24,620 nucleotides of DNA, from the NCBI GenBank assembly GCA_023386585.1, contig JAEWJM010000017.1, forward strand, positions 1 through 24,620. The letters run 5' to 3'. This DNA is from Bacteroidota bacterium (GTDB lineage Bacteria; Bacteroidota; Bacteroidia; Flavobacteriales; Flavobacteriaceae). The position numbers and the translations under genes are program-made. The notes below the pieces were generated by a model. It did no database searches. It saw only the letters and a program-made list of their open reading frames with translations, and was not told the origin of the DNA. Shown piece after piece: positions 1-7,930 of this stretch. Numbering within the stretch: position 1 is the stretch's first letter; each line of letters starts with the position of its first letter.

Positions 1-1
1 G

Positions 2-871
2 AATGGTAAACAATATCAGGTCATGGGGCAATTCGACAAAAAAGACCGCGATGCACCGATGGACCTGACCTCGATGTACGTGAAAAGCAAAGACGGCCGC
101 CTGATTCAGATGGACAACCTGGTGACAACGGAAGAACAAAGCAGCCCGCCGCAGCTTTTCCACAACAACCGGTACATGTCGGCAACCGTTTCGGCAGGGC
201 TTGCTCCGGGAAACAGCATCAGCGACGGAATTGCAGCAATGGAAAGAATCAAAAGCAAGGTGCTTGACGACACTTTCACAACCGATCTTGGCGGAGAATC
301 GCGTGACTTTGCTGAAAGTAATTCCAATACAGCGTTTGCCTTCGGGTTGGCATTGCTCCTTATCTTCCTGATCCTTGCGGCACAGTTCGAGAGTTTTATC
401 GATCCATTCATAATCATTCTCACCGTTCCGATGGCGGTTGCCGGTGCAATGCTCTCGCTATGGCTGTTTGGCCAGACCTGGAACATCTTCAGCCAGATCG
501 GAACGATTATGCTTATCGGACTTGTAACGAAGAATGGTATTTTGATAGTAGAATTCGCTAACCAGCTGCGCGAACAGGGAAAATCGAAATACGACGCAAT
601 AGTTGAAGCCGCCGAATCGAGGTTGCGACCAATCCTGATGACGAGCCTAGCGATCGCGCTTGGTGCACTTCCGATTGCACTATCGCTTGGCGCCGCATCT
701 ACCAGCCGAATCGGAATGGGAGTTGTAATCGTTGGCGGAACCATGTTCTCGCTGATCCTTACACTTTTCGTGATACCGGCGATCTACATGATGTGGTCAC
801 GCGAGCGGAAGCATCGTCCGGAATTCGATCACCTTTCTGAATTTGAAAAAGAAATTGCACATGAATCGTAA
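2..871 (+). CDS. Efflux RND transporter permease, C-terminal part (5' end outside window)
   Basis: This is the last ~289 residues of an inner-membrane RND (AcrB/MexB-type) proton-driven drug exporter; full proteins are about 1,040 residues. The reading frame is open from the left edge, so the visible ATG at 23 is internal. The first ~85 residues match the end of the periplasmic porter domain ('DGRLIQMDNLVT'). The remainder forms the last five membrane helices (TM8-TM12), with family motifs such as 'LAAQFESF', 'VPMAVAGA', 'GLVTKNGILIVEFA' and 'RLRPILMTS'. The tail is short and charged. The stop overlaps the next gene (a TolC homologue) by 11 bases, so the two are co-translated parts of one tripartite efflux operon; the membrane-fusion protein presumably lies upstream. 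Substrates cannot be read from this fragment. Confidence 0.95.
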   Translation, partial: NGKQYQVMGQFDKKDRDAPMDLTSMYVKSKDGRLIQMDNLVTTEEQSSPPQLFHNNRYMSATVSAGLAPGNSISDGIAAMERIKSKVLDDTFTTDLGGESRDFAESNSNTAFAFGLALLLIFLILAAQFESFIDPFIIILTVPMAVAGAMLSLWLFGQTWNIFSQIGTIMLIGLVTKNGILIVEFANQLREQGKSKYDAIVEAAESRLRPILMTSLAIALGALPIALSLGAASTSRIGMGVVIVGGTMFSLILTLFVIPAIYMMWSRERKHRPEFDHLSEFEKEIAHES

Positions 872-2165
872 AATTGCATATATCCTTCTTTTCGCCTTTT
901 TTGCATTCCCGATGGCAGCGCAGGAACTGCTCACCGTTGAGGATGCAGTGAAAATTGCATTGGAGAATAATTATGACATCCGCATTGCGTCAAACGACCT
1001 GCGGATTGACAAAGAAAACGTATCACTTGGCAACGCCGGGTTTTTGCCAACCGTAGATGCGACCATAACCGACAATAACAGCATCCAGAATTCTTCACAG
1101 ACACGTTCGGACGGAACTACAACAAGCCTTGACAATGCACGCAACAGCAATCTCGGCTATGGTGTAAATCTCGGTTGGACCGTTTTCGACGGATTCCGCA
1201 TGTTTGCCCGATACGACCAGCTAAAAGAACTTCAAAAACTTGGCGAGACGCAATTGCGGTTGAAAGTGCTTGATCGGGTGCGTGAAGTGATGTCAACTTA
1301 TTACCAGCTTGTTCAGCAACAGCAACAACTGTCGGCAATCGACTCGGCTATGGTGATTTCGCAACAACGCGTAACCACGGCACAAAATCGGTTTTCAATT
1401 GGAAAGGCTGCTAAACTCGAAGTCCTCAATTCGCAAGTCGACCTGAATACCGACCAGACCAATCTTTTGCGGCAACAGGAACTTTACAAGAACACAAAAA
1501 CGCAACTCAACGAACTCCTTGCGCGCAAAATCGACATTGATTTCCGGGTTTCCGATTCGGTGGTCGTAGATAATAATCTTCAGCTCGCCGACCTTATGTC
1601 GCTTGCAGAAAAGCAAAATCCACAGCTTCAGGCGCAGATCATCAACCGCCGCGTAGCCGAACTTCAACTGAAACAGGTACGCGCCGGACGCTTTCCTACC
1701 GTTAGCCTGAATACAGGATACAATTTTTCCGATTCGAATTCCAGCCTGGGTTTTACGTCGCAGTCGTCGGCACACGGACTCAACTATGGCTTCAGCGCAT
1801 CGATGAATATTTTTGACGGTTTTAACCAGCGCAGGAATGAAAAAGTCGCGTCAATTTCGATTGAAAACTCCAAGATCGCCATCGAGCAGCAAACTCAGGC
1901 GCTGCAATCGCAAATGACAACGGCATTTCAGACTTATCAAACCAACTTGAACCTGATCGGACTCGAAGAAAAGAACCGTGCAATCGCAAAACAAAACCTG
2001 GACATTACGTTGGAAAAATACCGCATTGGCACAATCACGACATTGGAACTTCGCACTGCGCAACTCAACTATATCAATGCCGTTGTCCGCTACAGCGAGG
2101 CGCTTTCACAGGTGAAACTCTCAGAGATCGCCCTGCGGGAACTGGCAGGAAACCTGGTATTATAA
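861..2165 (+). CDS. TolC family outer-membrane efflux channel
   Basis: Outer-membrane factor that forms the exit duct of the RND pump encoded just upstream. I chose ATG 861 (434 residues) because it opens a clean signal peptide ('MNRKIAYILLFAFFAFPMAAQ'); a TTG 18 bases upstream in the same frame would spoil it. The mature protein has the OEP repeat architecture: two related halves, each starting with a 'LTVEDAVKIALENN'-like helix (second copy around 'SLAEKQNPQLQAQI'), long Q/K-rich coiled-coil helices ('YYQLVQQQQQLSAID'), and beta segments such as 'LGYGVNLGWTVFDGF' and 'LNYGFSASMNIFDGF'. The C-terminal helix 'LEKYRIGTITTLELRTAQLNY' is typical of the family. The start lies inside the permease 3' end, indicating coupled expression. 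Length is normal for the family. Confidence 0.95.
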   Translation: MNRKIAYILLFAFFAFPMAAQELLTVEDAVKIALENNYDIRIASNDLRIDKENVSLGNAGFLPTVDATITDNNSIQNSSQTRSDGTTTSLDNARNSNLGYGVNLGWTVFDGFRMFARYDQLKELQKLGETQLRLKVLDRVREVMSTYYQLVQQQQQLSAIDSAMVISQQRVTTAQNRFSIGKAAKLEVLNSQVDLNTDQTNLLRQQELYKNTKTQLNELLARKIDIDFRVSDSVVVDNNLQLADLMSLAEKQNPQLQAQIINRRVAELQLKQVRAGRFPTVSLNTGYNFSDSNSSLGFTSQSSAHGLNYGFSASMNIFDGFNQRRNEKVASISIENSKIAIEQQTQALQSQMTTAFQTYQTNLNLIGLEEKNRAIAKQNLDITLEKYRIGTITTLELRTAQLNYINAVVRYSEALSQVKLSEIALRELAGNLVL

Positions 2166-2169
2166 ATAG

Positions 2170-2189
2170 AAAAAGGGACTAAAAGTCCC
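2170..2189 (-). terminator. Hairpin terminator between convergent tolC and SDR genes
   Basis: A perfect 6-bp stem, GGGACT at 2175-2180 and AGTCCC at 2184-2189, closes a 3-base loop. On the minus strand the stem is followed by a run of five Ts (A-run 2170-2174), as in an intrinsic terminator for the SDR gene, whose stop codon lies inside the hairpin. Read in the plus direction the stem has no T-tract, so it would be a weaker stop for tolC. Confidence 0.65.
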
Positions 2190-3066
2190 CATTCAACATT
2201 CCTTTTTTCTCATTGATCGTTTTCCTTTCGCGGATCGAAGCCGGATGTTCGGGAAACGATTTTCCTGATTCCTTGTCGCTTGGCTTCATCTTGTCGGCCA
2301 TGTTTGCAGCGATCGTACTGTCGGGCATCAAAACATTCATTGCATTTTGCATTTTGTTTTTGAAACCCGGAACAACCACGTGCTCGCCACTCATTAATCC
2401 GTCGTATCCCGCTTTCGCAACTTCTTCCGGTGAATAAATGGTTCCTTCCTTATACGTAGCCGTTCTTTCCGCCCGCGCCTTGTGGAAGAAATCGGTATCC
2501 GTTGCTTCCGGACGCAGCGCAGTAATTGTCACGTCGGTATCGGCCATTTCTTCCTGCAGCGCTTCCGTGAAAGAAAGTACAAAAGCCTTTGTAGCCGCAT
2601 ATACCGAAAAATAAGGCGATGGCGCTTTCGAAACTGCCGATGCCAGCTGCAGGATTTTTCCGCTGTTGCGGTTTTCCATTTCCTTCAGATAATATTTGGT
2701 CAGGCTCATCAAGGCAATGATATTGAGTTGTACCAAATCGCGTTCGCGTTGCAATGCAGTTTCAGTAAACCTTCCCCATTCGCCCTGGCCGGCATCATTT
2801 ACGAGGACGTCAACAACAATATTCTGGTCGCGCGTCCAGCTATAGATCTTTTCCGGTGCTGCAGGATCAAAAAGATCGGCGACGAAAGTGTGCACATGGA
2901 TTTCAGAAGATAACTTCTGCATTTCCTCAGCCGTTTCCCGCAAATTCTCTTCATTTCTGGCGACAAGCACCAGATCGTAATTGTCCTTTGCGAAAAGCTT
3001 CGCCAGTTCATAACCTATTCCGCTTGTTGCGCCTGTAATCAGCGCATGCTTCTTTCCGTTTTCCAT
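2179..3066 (-). CDS. SDR family NAD(P)-dependent oxidoreductase
   Basis: A 295-residue classical short-chain dehydrogenase, probably cytosolic. The Rossmann cofactor motif TGATSGIG is at residues 11-18, a variant NNAG motif reads 'NDAGQGEWG', and the catalytic Ser-Tyr-Lys set is seen as 'LQLASAVS' followed by 'YFSVYAATKAF' (YxxxK). The basic residue in 'LVLVARNEENL' at the end of beta-2 is consistent with NADPH preference, but that is inference. The C-terminal ~40 residues are a polar lysine-rich tail beyond the usual SDR fold ('PASIRERKTINEKK'), so the protein is somewhat longer than the common ~250. The substrate cannot be predicted. It stands alone: convergent with tolC and divergent from pheT. 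Confidence 0.92.
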   Translation of the reverse strand: MENGKKHALITGATSGIGYELAKLFAKDNYDLVLVARNEENLRETAEEMQKLSSEIHVHTFVADLFDPAAPEKIYSWTRDQNIVVDVLVNDAGQGEWGRFTETALQRERDLVQLNIIALMSLTKYYLKEMENRNSGKILQLASAVSKAPSPYFSVYAATKAFVLSFTEALQEEMADTDVTITALRPEATDTDFFHKARAERTATYKEGTIYSPEEVAKAGYDGLMSGEHVVVPGFKNKMQNAMNVLMPDSTIAANMADKMKPSDKESGKSFPEHPASIRERKTINEKKGMLNGDF

Positions 3067-3132
3067 GATTGTGGTGTTTAAAATTTCAACTAAGTTGGTT
3101 CAATTCTGCGGTTCGGGCTTTACAGAATACGG

Positions 3133-3155
3133 CCGAACATTTACAAAATGTGCGG
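3133..3155. promoter_or_regulatory. Imperfect palindrome in the SDR/pheT divergent intergenic region
   Basis: The arms are CCG-A-ACATTT (3133-3142) and AAATGT-G-CGG (3146-3155) around the 3-base centre ACA. Nine of ten positions pair, the exception being one A/G mismatch. It lies between two divergent genes, so an operator is plausible. No regulator is known from the sequence. Confidence 0.35.
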
Positions 3156-3219
3156 ATAAAATTGCTGAAAAAATATGGCTGCGGTGCACAATAAAATTAT
3201 CGGCAAATGATGTAATTAG

Positions 3220-3227
3220 TATCTTTG
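3220..3227 (+). promoter_or_regulatory. pheT -7 promoter box (TATCTTTG)
   Basis: It matches the Bacteroidetes -7 consensus TAnnTTTG exactly. The -33 TTTG element is poor (TTAT about 20 bases upstream). Transcription would start near 3233, leaving a leader of about 15 bases before the ATG at 3249, with no room for a long attenuator. Confidence 0.5.
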
Positions 3228-3248
3228 CAGCCGTAACTGAAAAACGCT

Positions 3249-5672
3249 ATGAAAATATCTTACAATTGGCTTAAGCAATTCATCAAGCTTGACTGGAAAT
3301 CATCTGAAACCGCTGCACTTCTTACCGATCTCGGACTTGAAGTCGAAGTTGTCGAAAAATACCAGAAAGTTAAAGGTGGACTCGAAGGCATAGTTGTAGG
3401 GCACGTAGTTTCGGCAGTGCAGCATCCCAACGCCGACCGTCTGAAAATCACAATGGTCGATATTGGAACCAGCGCACCGATACAAATCGTTTGCGGAGCA
3501 TCAAACGTTGCTGCAGGCCAGAAAGTCCCGGTTGCCACGATCGGTACAACGCTTTACGACAAAGATGGCAATCCGTTCCAGATCAAAAGGGGAAAGATCC
3601 GTGATGCGGAAAGCAACGGCATGATCTGCGCCGAAGATGAAATCGGGCTTGGAGACAGCCACGAAGGAATCATGGTGCTCGATAATTCGCTGACGCCCGG
3701 AACTCCGTGTGCCGAAGTTTTCTCCGTCGAAAGTGACGAAATATTTGAAATCGGCCTCACGCCAAACCGCGCCGACGCAATGAGCCACATGGGAGTTGCG
3801 CGTGACCTTCGCGCCGGACTCCTGCAAAAAAATGTCCACGTTGAGCTGATCACGCCATCGGTAAGCAAATTTAAAGTCGACAAACGCGTGTTGAAAATCG
3901 ACGTGGATGTAAAAGACAACAAACTGGCGCCGAGATATTGCGGCGTGACCATTTCGGGAATTGATGTTAAGCCTTCCCCAGAATGGCTTCAGAATCGGCT
4001 GAGATCGATCGGCCTGACCCCAAAAAACAATATTGTTGACGTAACGAACTACGTTCTTCATGAGCTCGGGCAGCCGCTGCACGCATTTGATGCTGCAAAA
4101 ATCACCGGCAAGCTCGTAGTGAAAACTGCCGATGAAGGAACCAAATTCACCACCTTGGACGACGTTGAACGCACGCTTCATCCGGAAGACCTGATGATCT
4201 GCGACGAAAAAGGTCCGCTTTGCATGGCGGGTGTTTTCGGCGGCAAAAATTCAGCGGTAAGCGAAATCACCAACGCAATTTTCCTTGAAAGCGCTTACTT
4301 TAATCCGGTTACCATCCGAAAAACGGCAAAGCGCCACGGATTGAGCACTGACGCGTCTTTCCGGTTTGAGCGGGGCATCGACCCGACAATTACTGAATAT
4401 GCGTTGAAACGCGCGGCACTGCTGATTCAGGAAGTTGCGGGCGGCGAAATTACATCGGACATCGTCGACATCTATCAGAAAAAGATTGAGGATTGTACGA
4501 TCTTTTTGAACTTCAATAAAGCTGCAAAACTGATTGGCCAGGAACTTCCGAAGGAAACCATCAAAAAGATCCTCGCCTCGCTCGATATCAAAGTCAACAG
4601 TATGTCGGATGCCGGCCTCGGACTCGTTGTTCCGGCTTACCGCGTCGATGTCAACCGCGAAGTCGACGTAATCGAAGAAATCCTTCGCGTTTACGGATAT
4701 AACAACATCAACTTCACCAAGAAGTTCAATGCGACGGTCAGCCATACGGCGCGCACCGAAGATTACAAGGTCCAGAACATCATCGCTTCGCAGCTGACCT
4801 CAATGGGATTCAACGAAATGATGGCAAATTCACTTACAACACCCGAATATATCAAGCTTTCGGAAATGCTGAAGGACGAGCATAACGTTACGATGCTGAA
4901 TCCGCTGAGCAACGACCTTTCGGTTCTGCGCCAATCGCTTTTGTTCTCGGGATTGGAAGCAGTTTCGTACAACATTAACCGCCGTAGCCTCGATCTTAAG
5001 TTTTTTGAGTTCGGGAAAACCTACAGGCGTGTTTCGGATGAATTCAGCGAGAAAAAACACCTGACCCTGTTCGTTTCGGGAAACCGGCTGAAAGAAAGCT
5101 GGGCGAAGCCACAAAAAAACACCGATTTTTTCCTCTTCAAAGGATATGTAAACGCAGTGCTTTCGCGACTGGGAATCGAGAAAACCCAGAACCAACCGGT
5201 ATCGACCGATATTTTTGCTGAAGGAATTGCGATCACCAGCGGAAACGAAACGCTTGTTGAACTGGGAACTGTGAAAAAATCGATCCTGAAACATTTCGAC
5301 ATCAAGCAGGAGGTCCTTTTTGCCGATTTCAACTGGCAATTGATCCTGAAATTGCTCGCCAACCGGATCCGTTTCAACGAATTGCCGAAGTATCCGGAAG
5401 TACGCCGCGATCTCGCACTTCTTGTCGATGAAAATGTTTCGTTCGATGAAATTTACAATGTCGCAAGACAAACCGAACGTTCGCTGCTGAAAGACATCAA
5501 TTTGTTTGACGTTTATTCGGGAAGTAATCTTCCGGAAGGCAAAAAGTCGTACGCGGTGAGCTTCATCATCCAGGATAATTCGAAAACGCTGACCGATCAG
5601 CAAATCGACAAAGTCATGTCGAAGCTGACGCAAAATCTCGAAAGTGAACTCGGCGCAAGTCTTAGACAATAA
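3249..5672 (+). CDS. pheT: Phenylalanine--tRNA ligase beta subunit
   Basis: Beta chain of the (alpha-beta)2 cytosolic enzyme that charges tRNA-Phe; 807 residues, normal for the family. It starts with the typical 'MKISYNWLKQFI'. Domains in order: an EMAP-II/OB tRNA-binding fold at ~40-155 ('GIVVGHVVSAVQHPNADRL', 'VCGASNV'); the B3/B4 editing region at ~210-385 ('LAPRYCGVTI', 'NNIVDVTNYVLHELGQPLHA', 'DASFRFERGIDP'); B5 at ~400-475; a catalytic-like core; and a C-terminal FDX-ACB anticodon-binding domain from ~715 ('LPKYPEVRRDLALLVDE'). pheS is not adjacent, so the two subunits are encoded at separate loci here. A compact hairpin with a T-tract follows the stop. Confidence 0.98.
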   Translation: MKISYNWLKQFIKLDWKSSETAALLTDLGLEVEVVEKYQKVKGGLEGIVVGHVVSAVQHPNADRLKITMVDIGTSAPIQIVCGASNVAAGQKVPVATIGTTLYDKDGNPFQIKRGKIRDAESNGMICAEDEIGLGDSHEGIMVLDNSLTPGTPCAEVFSVESDEIFEIGLTPNRADAMSHMGVARDLRAGLLQKNVHVELITPSVSKFKVDKRVLKIDVDVKDNKLAPRYCGVTISGIDVKPSPEWLQNRLRSIGLTPKNNIVDVTNYVLHELGQPLHAFDAAKITGKLVVKTADEGTKFTTLDDVERTLHPEDLMICDEKGPLCMAGVFGGKNSAVSEITNAIFLESAYFNPVTIRKTAKRHGLSTDASFRFERGIDPTITEYALKRAALLIQEVAGGEITSDIVDIYQKKIEDCTIFLNFNKAAKLIGQELPKETIKKILASLDIKVNSMSDAGLGLVVPAYRVDVNREVDVIEEILRVYGYNNINFTKKFNATVSHTARTEDYKVQNIIASQLTSMGFNEMMANSLTTPEYIKLSEMLKDEHNVTMLNPLSNDLSVLRQSLLFSGLEAVSYNINRRSLDLKFFEFGKTYRRVSDEFSEKKHLTLFVSGNRLKESWAKPQKNTDFFLFKGYVNAVLSRLGIEKTQNQPVSTDIFAEGIAITSGNETLVELGTVKKSILKHFDIKQEVLFADFNWQLILKLLANRIRFNELPKYPEVRRDLALLVDENVSFDEIYNVARQTERSLLKDINLFDVYSGSNLPEGKKSYAVSFIIQDNSKTLTDQQIDKVMSKLTQNLESELGASLRQ

Positions 5673-5679
5673 TAGAAAT

Positions 5680-5701
5680 TGTCCTCACCGGGCATTTTTT
5701 A
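5680..5701 (+). terminator. Intrinsic terminator after pheT
   Basis: A short stem, TGTCC (5680-5684) with GGGCA (5690-5694, one G-T pair), and a 5-base loop are followed directly by six or more Ts, eight bases after the pheT stop. The stem is short but the layout is that of a Rho-independent terminator. Confidence 0.55.
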
Positions 5702-5754
5702 TTTAATGCAAGCGAAAAAATCCATACCTTAATAATTCAAATTTGCCACTTATC

Positions 5755-6747
5755 GTGCGATTCCCTCAAGTTGTTTTCAGGCTGAAGCGCTTTGTTGCAT
5801 TGGCGTCGGTATTACTGATCGTCTGCAGCAGTTGCCATCAGGTTGCAGCAGAAAAAACGACGTCGGCGCCTCCGAAAGATTTGGCAGAACAAATGCGGAA
5901 TTTCATTGTTACAATTTCGCAAAACGCAAAAAGGATCGATCCGCAATTTTTAATAATCCCACAAAACGGCAGCGCGCTTGCTTTTGAAAAAGGAAAATCC
6001 AGTGGTGATTTCGATAAGCGATATCTGAAGGCAATCGACGGTTTCGGGATTGAAAGCCTTTTTTATAACCTCGAAGCGGATCCCGATTCGGTCAGGATTG
6101 ACAATTTGCGCCGACTTGAAAAAGTTAAGCCGGTTTTCGTGTCGGAACTTGTCGGCGAAGACAAATTTGCAACCGATGCGGCGCGTAAAAACCAGGATTT
6201 GGGCTTTGTGCCTTTCATACGTCTTCGCGAAAATGTCAATTATGAAGCGATTCCAAAAAGGACTCGCAATGAAAACAGCGACGACATTACCAATCTGGCG
6301 CAGGCGAAAAACTATCTTTACTTGATAAATTCGGGCAATTACGACAGCGCAGCGGATTTCATTTCAGCAATCGGAAAGACAAATTTTGACCTTGTCATCA
6401 TCGACCTTTTTTTCAATAACAATGTGGCCTTCACAAAAAGTGAAATCGAAAAACTGAAAATCAAAGCCAATGGCGGCAGGCGTTTGGTAGTTTGTTACCT
6501 CAATATCGGATCTGCCGAGAGCTGGCGTTATTACTGGAAAAAAGGTTGGAAACTGCATTCGCCCGAATTCCTCGAAAAGCAATACCAGGGCTACGAAAAC
6601 GAATATTGGGTGCAATACTGGAACCGGCAATGGCAGCAAATCATCTTCGGCAACAAAAATTCGTATCTGGATAAAGTCATCGCCGCCGGATTCGATGGCG
6701 CTTATCTTGACAATGTCGAAGCCTACGATTACCTGACAAGGCTATGA
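5755..6747 (+). CDS. GH114-like (endo-alpha-1,4-polygalactosaminidase / TM1410 family) exported protein
   Basis: A predicted secreted or lipid-anchored (beta/alpha)8-barrel protein of ~330 residues. The C-terminal half carries family landmarks: 'FDLVIIDLFF', 'RRLVVCYLNIGSAESWRYYW' (near residue 250), 'YWVQYWNRQWQQII' and 'GFDGAYLDNVEAY' (near 314). These resemble proteins annotated as endo-alpha-1,4-polygalactosaminidase or 'TM1410 hypothetical-related'; activity is known for few members. The N-terminus is hydrophobic and ends in 'LLIVCSSCHQ', which fits a loose Bacteroidetes lipobox. The start is uncertain: no ATG is near, and I prefer GTG 5755 over TTG 5743, because 5738-5745 (CAAATTTG) resembles a -7 box. 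The stop overlaps the next gene by ATGA. No glycan-biosynthesis genes adjoin it, so the substrate is unknown. Confidence 0.8.
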   Translation: MRFPQVVFRLKRFVALASVLLIVCSSCHQVAAEKTTSAPPKDLAEQMRNFIVTISQNAKRIDPQFLIIPQNGSALAFEKGKSSGDFDKRYLKAIDGFGIESLFYNLEADPDSVRIDNLRRLEKVKPVFVSELVGEDKFATDAARKNQDLGFVPFIRLRENVNYEAIPKRTRNENSDDITNLAQAKNYLYLINSGNYDSAADFISAIGKTNFDLVIIDLFFNNNVAFTKSEIEKLKIKANGGRRLVVCYLNIGSAESWRYYWKKGWKLHSPEFLEKQYQGYENEYWVQYWNRQWQQIIFGNKNSYLDKVIAAGFDGAYLDNVEAYDYLTRL

Positions 6748-7121
6748 AAAAGCTCCTGCTAATAATACTATTTTCAGCAAGTAATTTCGTCCTCGCGCAA
6801 AGCGAAAATCGGATTCAGGCGCACGTCACCATTCGAAACAACCAGGAACAAACGCGGATGAATTATTACGATTTCGATAAATTGATCACTTTTGATAGTT
6901 TGCCTTCGGGCCGCCACCAACTTTATATCGGCGTCAACGACAGTTGCCGGGTTGCGCTCAGAAATGATCAAAAATCGAAAATTACGAACAACGATCGCAG
7001 CCGGATCAACAAGCTGCTTTCGCGCTCCGAGTTTCAGTTTTTCCTGAACGACAGCCTGATAACCGACTGCAGGCAATTCTCCGATCGGAAGTTTTCGATT
7101 TTCGTTACGACCTCGAAATAA
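6744..7121 (+). CDS. Small exported protein of unknown function
   Basis: A 125-residue protein that I do not recognise. It begins with a clear signal peptide ('MKKLLLIILFSASNFVLAQ') and no lipobox, so it is probably periplasmic or secreted. The mature part is polar and likely beta-rich, with a run like 'LPSGRHQLYIGVNDSCRVAL' and two cysteines about 40 residues apart ('DSCRV', 'TDCRQ') that could form a disulfide. The ATG overlaps the stop of the GH114-like gene (ATGA), so the two are almost certainly co-translated, and a shared job outside the cytoplasm is a reasonable inference. Its last 17 bases overlap the 3' end of kdsB on the other strand. Confidence 0.8.
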   Translation: MKKLLLIILFSASNFVLAQSENRIQAHVTIRNNQEQTRMNYYDFDKLITFDSLPSGRHQLYIGVNDSCRVALRNDQKSKITNNDRSRINKLLSRSEFQFFLNDSLITDCRQFSDRKFSIFVTTSK

Positions 7122-7842
7122 GCATTTCGCGGGCTTTCTCAAGATCTTCCAAAGTATCGATCCCGATTCCCGAATGTGAAGTTTCGACCATTTTTATCCG
7201 CTTGCCAAATTCAAGATACCGAAGCTGCTCGAGCTTTTCGGTCGCCTCGAGCGATTTCATCGGAAGCGCCGCAAAATCCAATAGCGCCTGTTTCCGGAAC
7301 GCATAAACGCCAATGTGGCGGAAATACCGTGCGCCGGCCGATTCATCCCGTGGAAACGGAATCACCGACCGCGAGAAATAAAGTGCAAATCCCGATTGGT
7401 CGGTCACAACCTTAACGTTGTTCGGATTTACAATCGACTCCTTGTCCTTTATTTCGATCATCAGCGATGCAAGATCGACAATTCCGGAAGCGTCCTCGCG
7501 AAAAACCTGCAGCAAAGCCTCAAGCGGTTCGCGCTCGATAAAAGGTTCGTCGCCCTGAACGTTCAGCACAATATCGGCATCGATCGACGACACAGCTTCG
7601 GCAATCCGGTCGCTTCCCGATTCGTGCGCTTCAATGCTCATTATTGCCTTTCCGCCGCGTGAAGTAATCTCCTCGAAAATCAGGTGCGAATCGGTAACCA
7701 CGAAAACGTCGTCAAAAAGATCAGTTGCCAACGCGGCTTCGTAGGTGCACCGGATCACGGTTTTTCCGCCCAAATCCTGCATCAGTTTGGCGGGAAATCG
7801 CGTCGAGGCATACCGCGCCGGAATCACGGCTATTACTTTCAT
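7105..7842 (-). CDS. kdsB: 3-deoxy-manno-octulosonate cytidylyltransferase (CMP-Kdo synthetase)
   Basis: A cytosolic enzyme that activates Kdo with CTP to CMP-Kdo for the LPS inner core. The 245-residue length is normal. It opens with the nucleotide-binding signature 'VIPARYASTRFPAKL', followed by 'VVTDSHLI', 'SGSDRIAEA', the metal/substrate motif 'NVQGDEPFIE', 'YFSRSVIPFPRD' and 'GVYAFRKQALLDF'; the C-terminal 'GIGIDTLEDLEKAREML' is typical. It is evidence of an LPS-bearing Gram-negative. It lies 88 bases downstream of the eamA-like gene on the same strand, separated by a small inverted-repeat element, and overlaps the convergent 125-residue gene by 17 bases. Confidence 0.97.
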   Translation of the reverse strand: MKVIAVIPARYASTRFPAKLMQDLGGKTVIRCTYEAALATDLFDDVFVVTDSHLIFEEITSRGGKAIMSIEAHESGSDRIAEAVSSIDADIVLNVQGDEPFIEREPLEALLQVFREDASGIVDLASLMIEIKDKESIVNPNNVKVVTDQSGFALYFSRSVIPFPRDESAGARYFRHIGVYAFRKQALLDFAALPMKSLEATEKLEQLRYLEFGKRIKMVETSHSGIGIDTLEDLEKAREMLISRS

Positions 7843-7856
7843 AATTTATGTTTTTG

Positions 7857-7916
7857 GCGTTGCCTTCGGCCGGGCTTTCCGCAGTGCACGGCACTTGCTG
7901 CAATCCCTAACGCGGC
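7857..7916. repeat. Small inverted-repeat intergenic element between eamA-like gene and kdsB
   Basis: The 88-base gap contains outer arms GCGTT (7857-7861) and AACGC (7909-7913), and an inner hairpin GTGC-ACG-GCAC (7884-7894). The motifs GGGCTTTCCGC (7872-7882) and TGCAATCC (7899-7906) resemble the reverse complement of the end of the larger palindrome near 17660-17684. I recall similar intergenic elements in flavobacterial genomes, but copy number cannot be tested here. Confidence 0.4.
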
Positions 7917-7930
7917 GGTTGCCGTTGCTA

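Noticed and set aside
106..744. A 212-codon minus-strand frame opposite the RND permease
   Set aside because: The plus strand encodes clear RND helices with conserved motifs; the antisense product resembles nothing.
843..860. TTG start for the TolC gene 18 bases upstream of the ATG
   Set aside because: It adds residues in front of an otherwise perfect signal peptide; ATG 861 is better.
4830..5669. A 279-codon open frame on the minus strand opposite pheT
   Set aside because: pheT is unmistakable on the plus strand across the same bases. The antisense translation has no domain and arises from codon-bias shadowing.
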